From positions 1 through 37,076 of the forward strand of contig JAFTBM010000067.1 of the NCBI GenBank assembly GCA_017455205.1: a stretch of 37,076 nt of DNA, given 5' to 3'. The position numbers and the translations under genes are program-made. This DNA is from Bacteroidales bacterium (GTDB taxonomy: Bacteria > Bacteroidota > Bacteroidia > Bacteroidales > P3). This document shows, one piece after another, positions 7,513 to 14,980 of the stretch. Within the stretch, counting starts at the first letter, position 1. Each line of letters starts with the position of its first letter. The notes beneath the pieces were generated by a model, which did no database searches, had not been told where the DNA came from, and saw only the letters and a program-made list of their open reading frames with translations.

Positions 7513-10071
7513 ATGAAAAAGAGAATACATAACATATTATATAGCATAGGCTTCTGGTTGCTGATGTTGGAGGTAGGGCTAATGTCGGGTGTGGCCAATG
7601 GGCAAACTATTGTTGGTGGCTATGATTTAGACTATCTTACTCCTAAAACCTATGAGATAGGAGGCATCACGTTTGAGGGTGCAGAGAACTTCGACACACG
7701 GGTAGTGCAACTTGTGGCGGGATTGCAGGTGGGGGATAAGCTTAAGTTGCCAGGCGAAAAGGTGTCGGCGGCGGTGGACAACCTATGGAAACAGGGAATG
7801 TTTGAGGATGTGCAGATACTGGTCAGTCGCATTCAAGGCAATATCGTCTTTCTGAAAATAGTGCTCAAAGAGCGTCCCCGAATGGAAAATTTCAACTTCA
7901 AGGGAGTGAAGAAAGGGGAGGCTGACAAGTTGAGGGAGGAAATCAAGTTGGTCAGCGGCGATGTGGTAACGGAAAACCTGCTACGAACCTCAACCAATAA
8001 GATAAAGGGCTACTATATTGACAAAGGGTATACGCGTGTGGAAGTAACTCCCACCACAACGCCCGACAGCAACGGCCGATTGACCATCACGTTCAACGTC
8101 AATCGGGGAAAGAAAGTGAAGATAGATTCGCTCAACTTTGTGGGCAACGAAAAGGTGAGTACTATCAAGTTGCAGTCGAAGATGGAGAAGACGCACGATG
8201 CACACTATTTTTGGCATCTGCGTTTTTGGACAAAGCCTTTTTGGAAGAAAAATCGCTTTATTGAGAATGATTACAGGGAGGATTTGAACAAGGTGATTGA
8301 CTACTACAACGAGTTGGGCTATCGCGATGCCAAGGTGGTTAGCGACACAGTGTGGGATATGGTAACGCCCGATGGTTCAGCGGCAAAAGGGAAGAAGAGC
8401 AAACAGTCGAGAATCAGGGTGAGGGTGAACCTATATGAGGGGCAACGGTTCGTCTTCCGCAATATCACGTTCAGTGGCAACACCATCTATAGCGATGAAG
8501 TGCTGCATAGGGCGTTGCGCATAAAAAAGGGCGACCCCTACAACAAAAAGGAACTCGACCAGAACCTCACCTATAACCCTTCGGGAACGGATATCACCTC
8601 GCTTTACATGGACAATGGCTATCTGTTCTTCCGTGCCACACCAGTGGAAGTGGCAGTAGAGGGAGATTCCATTGATATTGAAATCCGCATTACCGAAGGT
8701 AAGCAGGCACGCATAAGGGATGTGTGGGTGGAGGGTAATACGATTACCAATGATAAAATCATCATGCGCGAGCTTCACACTCGCCCGGGCGACCTGTTCA
8801 GCCGCGAGGCCTTGCTGCGTAGCCGTCGTGAATTGGTAACGCTTGGTTACTTCAAAGAGGAAAGTATTATTCCAGAACCGCGCCCCAACGCTGAAGAGGG
8901 GACAGTGGATATTGTCTACAAAGTAGAGGAGGGATCGACCAGTCAGCTCAACCTGCAAGGGGGCTATGGCAGCGGAATGGTGATTGGGCAAGTAGGAGTG
9001 CAGCTCAACAATTTCAGTGTCCGCAATATATTCAACCGCAAAGCGTGGGCACCACTACCCGCAGGCGACGGCCAAAAGTTGGGGCTTAACTTGGTAACCA
9101 ATGGTTCCTACTATTATGCAGTCAATGCCTCGTTTACCGAACCGTGGCTCGGTGGACACAGGGCACAGAGCCTCACTGGATCCATCTACCACAACCTATA
9201 CAGCAATGGCTACTACTACGGGAAAAACAACCCCAACTATTATAGCCTCCGTATAACTGGAGGGGGCATTAGTTTCTCGAAACGCATGAAGTGGCCCGAC
9301 GACTACTTCGTCATGGGACACGGGTTGAGCTATAAGCTCTACCAATTGCAAAACTACAATAACTTGGCTGCGGGTCTGTTCGCTAACGGGAGGGCCAACG
9401 ACATCTCCTATGGCTTCACCTTAAGCCGCAACTCGCTTGATTCGCCCATCTATGCCCGTAGCGGATCCGACATCAGCCTGGCCGCTTACCTGACGCCGCC
9501 CTATTCGCTCTTAAGTGGGAAAGACTATTCCGAAGCCGACGAGCAGGAAAAGTACCGCTGGGTGGAGTACTACAAGGTGAACCTCCGCGGGTCGTGGATG
9601 CTCAACGTGGTGGGAGATGTGGTGCTTAACACACGCTTCCGTTTTGGCTACCTCGGCTACTACAACAAGGATATTGGCACCTCTCCCTTTGGTCGCTACT
9701 TCCTCGGAGGCGATGGGCTATCGTCGTGGATGCTCGACGGACGTGAGGTGATCCCGCTCCGCGGCTATGAGAACAATTCGCTCAACCCGACGGCTGGCGG
9801 CTCTGTGTTCGACCGCTTCACCTTCGAGCTTCGCCAGCCTATTATCGAGAGTGCCACGGCCACAATATGGGTGGCAGGCTTCCTCGAAGGTGGCAACTGC
9901 TGGGCGGATATAAAGGAATTCCAGCCGTATAAGATGTATAACTCGGCTGGCCTCGGAGTGCGCCTCTTCATGCCTATGCTGGGTATGATAGGCGTGGACT
10001 GGGGCTATGGCTTCGATGGAGCTTCGGGCGGCAGTCAGTTCCACTTCTCCATTGGACAAAGTTTGGATTGA
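7513..10071 (+). CDS. bamA: Outer-membrane protein assembly factor BamA
   Basis: This 852-residue Omp85-family protein inserts beta-barrel proteins into the outer membrane. A signal peptide ends at ANGQ (about residue 31). Serial POTRA domains cover roughly residues 45-470, recognisable from repeated KIDSLNFVGNEKV-type, FRNITFSGNTIYSDEVL and IRDVWVEGNTITNDKI strands. The 16-strand barrel follows, with the QGGYGSGMVIGQVG start and the usual aromatic-rich strands. The ATG at 7513 is chosen over an upstream in-frame GTG (7474) because it begins directly at the basic n-region of the signal peptide. The protein ends IGQSLD, not in the common terminal Phe. The stop is 2 bp before the first skp gene, so the two are surely co-transcribed. 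Confidence 0.95.
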   Translation: MKKRIHNILYSIGFWLLMLEVGLMSGVANGQTIVGGYDLDYLTPKTYEIGGITFEGAENFDTRVVQLVAGLQVGDKLKLPGEKVSAAVDNLWKQGMFEDVQILVSRIQGNIVFLKIVLKERPRMENFNFKGVKKGEADKLREEIKLVSGDVVTENLLRTSTNKIKGYYIDKGYTRVEVTPTTTPDSNGRLTITFNVNRGKKVKIDSLNFVGNEKVSTIKLQSKMEKTHDAHYFWHLRFWTKPFWKKNRFIENDYREDLNKVIDYYNELGYRDAKVVSDTVWDMVTPDGSAAKGKKSKQSRIRVRVNLYEGQRFVFRNITFSGNTIYSDEVLHRALRIKKGDPYNKKELDQNLTYNPSGTDITSLYMDNGYLFFRATPVEVAVEGDSIDIEIRITEGKQARIRDVWVEGNTITNDKIIMRELHTRPGDLFSREALLRSRRELVTLGYFKEESIIPEPRPNAEEGTVDIVYKVEEGSTSQLNLQGGYGSGMVIGQVGVQLNNFSVRNIFNRKAWAPLPAGDGQKLGLNLVTNGSYYYAVNASFTEPWLGGHRAQSLTGSIYHNLYSNGYYYGKNNPNYYSLRITGGGISFSKRMKWPDDYFVMGHGLSYKLYQLQNYNNLAAGLFANGRANDISYGFTLSRNSLDSPIYARSGSDISLAAYLTPPYSLLSGKDYSEADEQEKYRWVEYYKVNLRGSWMLNVVGDVVLNTRFRFGYLGYYNKDIGTSPFGRYFLGGDGLSSWMLDGREVIPLRGYENNSLNPTAGGSVFDRFTFELRQPIIESATATIWVAGFLEGGNCWADIKEFQPYKMYNSAGLGVRLFMPMLGMIGVDWGYGFDGASGGSQFHFSIGQSLD

Positions 10072-10073
10072 AC

Positions 10074-10694
10074 ATGAAGTGCAGATGGGTCATACTCTTC
10101 CTGCTGCTGGCCGTAGTGCCGATGGCCGCAGCACAAAAGTATGCCTGTGTGAATACCGATTATGTCCTGCGTAATATTCCAGAATATGCCGAGGCTCAGA
10201 AGAAGCTTGACCGCTTGGTGGAGGAGTGGCGTAAGGAACTGGAAGAAAAAATGGCCGAGATAGACCGTATGCGGACTGAATATGAACAGGAAAGTTTTCT
10301 CCTGCCCGACAATCTGAAGAAGCAGCGCCTTGAGGATATTCGGCTGAAAGAACAGGAAATCCACGAACTCCAGCAGAAACGCTTCGGGGCTGATGGCGAT
10401 TTGGACAAGAAGCGGAGCGAACTGATGCGCTCGGTGCAGGACAGGGTCTACTCGGCCATCGAGCGCATCGCAAAAGATAAAGGCTATGCTTTTGTCTTCG
10501 ACAAGGCAGGGTCGGCGACGGTGCTTTTCGCCAGCAAAAAGTACGACATAAGTGATGAAGTTTTAGAATCGCTGGGCTACAAGCCTGGCATGGTGCAGAC
10601 GGAAGAGACTGACGGGAAGCAGAAACCGCAGACGAAAAAGGGCAATGCAGCGACTAATCCCGAGATGCGCGTGCCCCTGTCGGGCAGCAGATAG
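10074..10694 (+). CDS. Skp/OmpH-family periplasmic chaperone (copy 1)
   Basis: This 206-residue exported protein has a signal peptide (MKCRWVILFLLLAVVPMAAAQ) followed by the OmpH start KYACVNTDYVL. A long charged coiled coil (about residues 40-120, rich in Glu, Lys, Gln) forms the Skp tentacles. The fold closes with YSAIERIAKDKGYAFVFDKAGSATVLFA. Skp proteins hold unfolded outer-membrane proteins on their way to BamA. The start is the ATG at 10074; an in-frame TTG six bases upstream would overlap the bamA stop and is not needed. It has a longer, basic C-terminal extension (EETDGKQKPQTKKG) than copy 2. Confidence 0.9.
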   Translation: MKCRWVILFLLLAVVPMAAAQKYACVNTDYVLRNIPEYAEAQKKLDRLVEEWRKELEEKMAEIDRMRTEYEQESFLLPDNLKKQRLEDIRLKEQEIHELQQKRFGADGDLDKKRSELMRSVQDRVYSAIERIAKDKGYAFVFDKAGSATVLFASKKYDISDEVLESLGYKPGMVQTEETDGKQKPQTKKGNAATNPEMRVPLSGSR

Positions 10695-10729
10695 AACAAT
10701 CGTATGTAAAACAACAACCTATTAATCTA

Positions 10730-11242
10730 ATGAAGAAGAAATTAATTGCAATCGTGATGGCACTCCTCTGCGTGGGAGGGAGTGCAATGGCTCAAAACCG
10801 TATTAAGCTTGGCCACATCAATTCATCCGAACTGATGCAGATTATGCCTGGCCGTGATTCCGTCATGGCAGTTCTGCAGGCCGAAGTAGAGGAACTGCAA
10901 GAGACCCTCAAGTCTATGCAGACGGAAGCCGAAAAACGCTACAATGACTATCAGGCCAACAAGGCTGGCTGGACCGAACTCATACGGCAGACCAAAGAGC
11001 GTGAGGTGCAGGATATGATGGCCAGAATGCAAGAGTTTCAAGAGAATGCCCAAAAGCAGTTGCAGGAGCGCGAAGCCAAACTAACCAAGCCTATCATCGA
11101 CCGAGCCAAGAAGGCCATCGAGGATGTGGCGAAGGAAAATGGCTATAGTTATATCTTCGACACGGGCACTTCTGCACTCCTCTATTCGCAGGACAGCGAC
11201 GACATCATGCCACAGGTGAAAGCCAAGCTTGGCCTCAAGTAG
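10730..11242 (+). CDS. Skp/OmpH-family periplasmic chaperone (copy 2)
   Basis: This 170-residue protein has a signal peptide (MKKKLIAIVMALLCVGGSAMAQ), then IKLGHINSSELMQIMPG, a coiled coil (about residues 45-125) and the closing ENGYSYIFDTGTSALLYSQDSDDI. It has the usual Skp length and lies 35 bp after copy 1. Two consecutive ompH genes after bamA are a common Bacteroidota arrangement; the two copies may form mixed or separate trimers. The gene is followed by a strong bidirectional terminator. Confidence 0.92.
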   Translation: MKKKLIAIVMALLCVGGSAMAQNRIKLGHINSSELMQIMPGRDSVMAVLQAEVEELQETLKSMQTEAEKRYNDYQANKAGWTELIRQTKEREVQDMMARMQEFQENAQKQLQEREAKLTKPIIDRAKKAIEDVAKENGYSYIFDTGTSALLYSQDSDDIMPQVKAKLGLK

Positions 11243-11271
11243 CAGGTCTTTGGCGAAGACTAATAAAGAAA

Positions 11272-11305
11272 GCCGCACAACTGATGAAGCGTTGTGCGGC
11301 ATTTC
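11272..11305. terminator. Bidirectional terminator between skp and acetate kinase genes
   Basis: GCCGCACAAC (11272-11281) pairs perfectly with GTTGTGCGGC (11291-11300) around a 9-nt loop. The + strand continues ATTTCTG; the - strand continues TTTCTTTA. It lies between two converging genes and can serve both. Confidence 0.85.
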
Positions 11306-11330
11306 TGTTGCAACTGCAGGGCGAGGCGAC

Positions 11331-12527
11331 TTACTTCGTTACCAGTTGGTAGGTGTCGCTCGCGATGACGTATTCCTCATCGGTGGTAACCACCACGGTG
11401 GCAATCTTCGAGTTGGGAGTGCTGATGATGACATCCTCGCCCATGGTCTTGTCGTTGAGTTCCATATCCACTTCAACGCCGAGACACTCCAAGCCTTCAA
11501 GGATTGGGTGGCGCATAAACCAGGCGTTCTCGCCGATGCCGCCAGTGAAGAGCAGCAGGTCGCAACCGCCCATCTCGGCCATGTAGCCACCGATGTAGCG
11601 TTTGACGCGCTGGGCAAACATATCGAAGGCGTAGGTAGCGCGGGTGTCGCCTGCATCGCGGCCAGCACGTATGTCGCGCATATCCTGCTTATCGCCACTG
11701 ATGCCAAGCAGTCCGCTCTGTTTGTAGAGCAGTTTGGTCAGCTCTTTCGAGGTCATCCCTTTGTCGAGGAGATAGAGGATAACACCAGGGTCAATATCGC
11801 CGCAGCGTGACCCCATGAGGAGGCCCTCAAGGGCAGTCAGCCCCATCGTGGTATCGAAACTCTTGCCATGGTCAATGGCACAGATTGAGGCACCGCTACC
11901 GAGGTGGCAGGAGATAATCTTTAGGTCGTTCCAATCGCGGCCAATCATCTTGGCAGCTTTCTCGGCCACAAACTTGTGGCTTGTGCCGTGGAAGCCGTAG
12001 CGGCGGATACCATATTTCTCGTAGTACTCGTAGGGAATGCCGTAGAGGTAGCTCTTGGGGGGCATGGTGTTGTGGAAGGCAGTGTCGAACACGGCCACCT
12101 GTGGGACGCCAGGAAGCACCTCGCGCATAGCATAGATACCCGCCAGATTGCCAGGAGTGTGGAGCGGGGCGAGAGGCTCCAGGCTCTTAATTTTTTCTAT
12201 CACCTCGTCGTCCACCAGCACGCTGCCACTGAACAATTCGCCACCGTGTGCCACGCGGTTGCCTACTGCACCAATCTCTTTCAGGTCGGCGATTACACCA
12301 ATCTTCGGGTCGGTCAATGCTTTCAGCACTATCTTGATACCCTCGGTGTGGTTGGCTATCGGCAGTTGCTCATAGTGCTTCTGCCCGTTGTACTTGTGGG
12401 TAAACTCACCCATCTCGAGGCCGATGCGTTCCAGCAGGCCTTTGGCCATCACCTGTGCGTTGTTCGCCATGTCTATCAACTGGTATTTGATAGACGAACT
12501 GCCACAGTTGAGAACTAAAATCTTCAT
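11331..12527 (-). CDS. ackA: Acetate kinase
   Basis: This 398-residue cytoplasmic enzyme makes ATP and acetate from acetyl phosphate and ADP, the final step of acetate fermentation. All family signatures are present: the N-terminal VLNCGSSSIKY, VAHGGELFSG, FDTAFHNTMP, RRYGFHGTSHKFV, the adenine/phosphate region CHLGSGASICAI, GSRCGDIDPG, FTGGIGEN and the C-terminal TDEEYVI. Length is the normal 395-405. It starts at the first ATG. The phosphotransacetylase gene pta, often adjacent, is not next to it; the upstream neighbour on this strand is a paralogous-domain lipoprotein. Confidence 0.97.
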   Translation of the reverse strand: MKILVLNCGSSSIKYQLIDMANNAQVMAKGLLERIGLEMGEFTHKYNGQKHYEQLPIANHTEGIKIVLKALTDPKIGVIADLKEIGAVGNRVAHGGELFSGSVLVDDEVIEKIKSLEPLAPLHTPGNLAGIYAMREVLPGVPQVAVFDTAFHNTMPPKSYLYGIPYEYYEKYGIRRYGFHGTSHKFVAEKAAKMIGRDWNDLKIISCHLGSGASICAIDHGKSFDTTMGLTALEGLLMGSRCGDIDPGVILYLLDKGMTSKELTKLLYKQSGLLGISGDKQDMRDIRAGRDAGDTRATYAFDMFAQRVKRYIGGYMAEMGGCDLLLFTGGIGENAWFMRHPILEGLECLGVEVDMELNDKTMGEDVIISTPNSKIATVVVTTDEEYVIASDTYQLVTK

Positions 12528-12589
12528 GTCTTGTGTATTTGTTTGATTATTATGTTGTCTGTTGGCTGCGCTATTTGCTTGCAGCAGGT

Positions 12590-12597
12590 CAAAGATA
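12590..12597 (-). promoter_or_regulatory. Likely -7 box of the acetate kinase promoter
   Basis: On the minus strand TATCTTTG (12597 down to 12590) matches TAnnTTTG. It lies 63 bp upstream of the ackA ATG. The upstream TTTG box is poor (a TTGG about 21 bp further up). Confidence 0.5.
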
Positions 12598-12649
12598 CAA
12601 AAAAAATCTCATCTTCCTCCAATTATTTTTGCTGCCCTGCATATCTCAA

Positions 12650-12937
12650 TTCCTCAATTCTCCAATTTTCAATTCTCGACTTTCAAGTCCCAATTTCCCA
12701 CCCGCTCCGTATCCGCTCCGTATCCACTCCGTATCCGCTCCGTATCAAGTCCGTATCCGGGCGGTGAGCATACGGGGCGGAAGCGGCTCGAAAGCAGGGT
12801 GGGTTGCTCTCGACTTCGCCTCACTAAAGAAACACATTTCTTCCACCTCCTCCGAGCAATCGGAGTAATCGGAGTAATCAGAATATTCTGATTACTCAAA
12901 TCCCTATGTAGCAAGAGAAGGTCAGTTCTACTTGGCA
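12650..12937 (-). repeat. Composite intergenic repeat, right copy
   Basis: Read on the minus strand it follows the stop of the lipoprotein gene with the same order of blocks as 313-560. It includes five 11-bp units (CTCCGTATCCG type, 12704-12758 on the + strand) and GGGCGGTGAGCATACGG. It then runs into a CAATT-rich stretch (12650-12697) like that at 7189-7210. No gene is supported in 12598-12927. Confidence 0.85.
12872..12897. terminator. Perfect 26-bp palindrome after the lipoprotein gene
   Basis: GAGTAATCAGAAT is followed immediately by its exact reverse complement ATTCTGATTACTC, with no spacer. It lies 31 bp beyond the stop of the minus-strand lipoprotein gene and corresponds in position to the 353-388 hairpin after the paralogue. 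It may act as terminator or as a protein-binding site; there is no T run. Confidence 0.6.
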
Positions 12938-13659
12938 CGCACCGCACGAACAGAGTAGCCCAAGCTGCGGTCGCTGTGGTCCATGCGCTGGCGGACGGAA
13001 TAGAAGTAGAAGGTCCACGCGCCGACCGGGTAGTCCGTGAGGAGCGACGACGACCGGTAGTAGCCGTGGCTGCCGGCATCGTAGAGGCTCGTACCGATAC
13101 GATAGCCAGCGGCGGGCAGGAAGATAGAGTTGCCATTAGTGGCAGTGAGAAGGCGGCCATTCACGCCGTTGCGGGTTGTCCATATGGCGGTGGTGTTGTC
13201 CAGCAGTTCTTGCCATTCATCGGCAGTAGGGGTGCGGGCGCCGCTGCCGAGGGCTTGAGTGGCTTCATCGTCCATCGCCTGCAAGGTGGTCAAGTCATCG
13301 GTGAAGCCATTGTAGCCGAAAGAGGAGTTGTTGCAGTATTTGGTCAATTGGTCGTGATCGCCGTTGGCGTAGCGATAGGTATCCCAGTAATAGTCGCTTT
13401 TAGGAGAAGTTTCACCCCAAGCGTAGTAGTTGCCGTAGCCTTCGGGGGTGCTGGCACCGAGGTTGCACTCGGCCCACAACAGGCCGCTCGGCAAGCCGAG
13501 GTCGACAAAGCCCGCAGGGGCAGTGCTACCACCGCCACCATTGCTTCCCCCATTATTGCTGTTGTTGCTGCTGCTGTCTTCTTTTTCGCAGGCTGTCATC
13601 CCTGCTGCCAGCACTGCCGTCAAGGCCAGTATGGCCACCCGTCTTAAGTCTCTTTTCAT
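12928..13659 (-). CDS. Fibrobacter-succinogenes-major-paralogous-domain lipoprotein
   Basis: This 243-residue lipoprotein has a basic n-region (MKRDLRR), a hydrophobic core and the lipobox GMTAC with Cys24. A low-complexity Ser/Asn/Gly linker (about 28-46) follows. The globular domain then runs FVDLGLPSGLLWAECNLGA, the GNYYAWGET block, SGARTPTADEW and the C-terminal SLGYSVRAVRAK. The FVDLGLPSGLLWA and YYAWGE motifs are hallmarks of the Fib_succ_major family. The protein is surface- or periplasm-tethered; its function is unknown. A likely promoter lies about 260 bp upstream, giving a long structured leader with a G/C homopolymer. A paralogue fragment occupies 1-324. Confidence 0.9.
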   Translation of the reverse strand: MKRDLRRVAILALTAVLAAGMTACEKEDSSSNNSNNGGSNGGGGSTAPAGFVDLGLPSGLLWAECNLGASTPEGYGNYYAWGETSPKSDYYWDTYRYANGDHDQLTKYCNNSSFGYNGFTDDLTTLQAMDDEATQALGSGARTPTADEWQELLDNTTAIWTTRNGVNGRLLTATNGNSIFLPAAGYRIGTSLYDAGSHGYYRSSSLLTDYPVGAWTFYFYSVRQRMDHSDRSLGYSVRAVRAK

Positions 13660-13725
13660 AGTTGTTTTGTTATTAAAGGTTATTACTAATGCGTCGTTTT
13701 ATTATCCAAAGAGGAAAAAGGAGAA

Positions 13726-13764
13726 GCCTCGGCTGCATACACCACAAAGGTATGCAGCCGAGGC
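13726..13764. promoter_or_regulatory. Perfect 15-bp inverted repeat in the leader of the lipoprotein gene
   Basis: GCCTCGGCTGCATAC (13726-13740) and GTATGCAGCCGAGGC (13750-13764) are exact reverse complements around a 9-nt spacer. It lies 67 bp upstream of the minus-strand ATG and inside its predicted 5' leader. It could attenuate transcription or bind a regulator. Next to it, 13777-13830 has weaker inverted parts (GTAGAG ... CTCTAC, GCGGC-AC-GCCGC) that look like a small repetitive element. No gene is supported in 13660-14009. Confidence 0.65.
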
Positions 13765-13846
13765 TCACATCGCCACCGTAGAGGTGCGACACCCCCACAG
13801 AGACGCGGCACGCCGCCTCTCTACAGCCTAAACGACCACCGCAATT

Positions 13847-13859
13847 GGGGGGGGGGGGG
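13847..13859. repeat. Homopolymer tract of 13 G
   Basis: Thirteen consecutive G on the + strand (C on the minus strand) lie between two divergent genes, inside the predicted leader of the lipoprotein gene. Such tracts are prone to slippage and to sequencing error. Confidence 0.9.
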
Positions 13860-13917
13860 CTGATAATCAATATGTTACAAGAAGCATTCAACTTGCTTTC
13901 TCTCTGCTTTCGCACTG

Positions 13918-13925
13918 CAAAGATA
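13918..13925 (-). promoter_or_regulatory. Likely -7 box of the lipoprotein gene promoter
   Basis: On the minus strand TATCTTTG (13925 down to 13918) matches TAnnTTTG. No good TTTG box was seen upstream. It implies a leader of about 250 nt containing the C13 tract and the 15-bp inverted repeat. Confidence 0.45.
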
Positions 13926-13979
13926 CGACAATTATCTGGAACGGCATCAGGGAGGATGGTGTGGTTTGAAAAAAAAGTG

Positions 13980-13987
13980 TATATTTG
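13980..13987 (+). promoter_or_regulatory. Likely -7 box for the barrel-rbfA-permease group
   Basis: TATATTTG lies 22 bp before the ATG at 14010. The nearest TTTG (13965-13968) is only 11 bp upstream, so the -33 match is weak. The box supports the ATG at 14010 as the start of the gene. Confidence 0.5.
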
Positions 13988-14009
13988 CAGTCAAGAAAAG
14001 AGACGTGGT

Positions 14010-14615
14010 ATGAACAGAATAAGACTGATACTCACCACAGCAGCAATGCTTTGGGTGGCAAGTGGGGAGGCACAGCCTTCGCAGTTGGAGGCCAATAGCG
14101 AGTTTATGTTCAAATTGGAACTGGGCTACTCTCCTTTTGTCGGCAACACAGGCACGGCAGACGAGGAGGGGTATGCACTGCAGCACCAGGAGAGTGCAGC
14201 AGGGATTGACGCGGTGGCTGGGGTGAACCTTTACCAGGATTGGTTCGTTGGCGGCGGCGTGGGCGGACAGCTTTTCCACAACCTCACGCAGCATGGTGTG
14301 GAGACGAAGATGGGGGCTACGGTGTTTGCCGATGCCGACTATCGCCCGTGGCGGCAGTCTCCCTCGCTGCTGGAGAAGAGTACGGTGGCCATCATGTTCG
14401 CCCCCCTGGTGGGAGTGCGGGCTGGGGCGAGTGCACTGATGGGCGAGGAGATGAAGCTTTCGCCAATGGCGGAGGTGTATGGCGGCATCAGCTGGTACTA
14501 TGCCCGCGGCTTGCGCAACACCACGCTCCACCGCCATTCGGTCTATGCCACCCTCGGCGTGGCCTACATGCAGCAGACAGTCTTCCTGCCCGTCCGCATA
14601 GGATGGCGCTGGTAG
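14010..14615 (+). CDS. Outer-membrane beta-barrel protein, unassigned
   Basis: This 201-residue exported protein has a signal peptide (MNRIRLILTTAAMLWVASGEAQ). The remainder alternates hydrophobic and polar residues with Gly/Tyr/Trp-rich strands (LELGYSPFVGN, GVNLYQDWFVGGGVGGQLFHN, MAEVYGGISWYYARG, SVYATLGVAYMQQ). It ends PVRIGWRW with a terminal aromatic, as barrel proteins do. It resembles small porin-like barrels of Bacteroidota, but no specific family was recognised. The frame is open further upstream through the G13 tract, but the promoter box at 13980 and the signal peptide fix the start at 14010. The rbfA gene starts 20 bp after the stop. Confidence 0.7.
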   Translation: MNRIRLILTTAAMLWVASGEAQPSQLEANSEFMFKLELGYSPFVGNTGTADEEGYALQHQESAAGIDAVAGVNLYQDWFVGGGVGGQLFHNLTQHGVETKMGATVFADADYRPWRQSPSLLEKSTVAIMFAPLVGVRAGASALMGEEMKLSPMAEVYGGISWYYARGLRNTTLHRHSVYATLGVAYMQQTVFLPVRIGWRW

Positions 14616-14635
14616 CCCACAAAAGAATACTGGAT

Positions 14636-14980
14636 ATGCAGAACACACGACAGCAGCGGATATGCCGGCTGATACAGCAGGAGATGAGCGAGATATTCCT
14701 GCGCGAGACGAAGGAGACGCTCGGGCAGTCGCTCATCAGCGTGAGCGAGGTGCGCATCACGCCCGACCTCTCGATAGCGAGGGTCTACCTTTCGATAATG
14801 CCCATCGGTGGGGGCACGCCCGACGGCGTGATGGCACTGGTGAGGGAGAACACACCCGACCTGCGGCGGCGGCTGGGGATGCACGTGGGCAAACAGCTCC
14901 GCATCGTGCCGCGGCTGGAGTTCTTCCTCGACGACACACTGGATTATATCGAGAACATCAACCGATTGCTCAAGCAGTGA
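14636..14980 (+). CDS. rbfA: Ribosome-binding factor A
   Basis: This 114-residue KH-fold protein assists 30S subunit maturation by acting on the 5' helix of 16S rRNA. Recognised from the start TRQQRICRLIQQEMSEIFL, the central SEVRITPDLSIARVYLS, the helix RRRLGMHVGKQLRIVPRLEF and the end DDTLDYIENINRLLKQ. Length is normal for RbfA (110-130). An in-frame ATG at 14603 would overlap the barrel gene; the ATG at 14636 fits the family N-terminus better. The stop overlaps the GTG start of the permease gene by 4 bp (GTGA), indicating translational coupling. The rbfA-permease pair is frequent in Bacteroidota. Confidence 0.93.
   Translation: MQNTRQQRICRLIQQEMSEIFLRETKETLGQSLISVSEVRITPDLSIARVYLSIMPIGGGTPDGVMALVRENTPDLRRRLGMHVGKQLRIVPRLEFFLDDTLDYIENINRLLKQ

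Noticed and set aside
13845..14009. Longer N-terminus of the barrel protein reading through the G13 tract
   Set aside because: The promoter box lies inside this stretch and a normal signal peptide starts at 14010; the upstream residues look non-coding.
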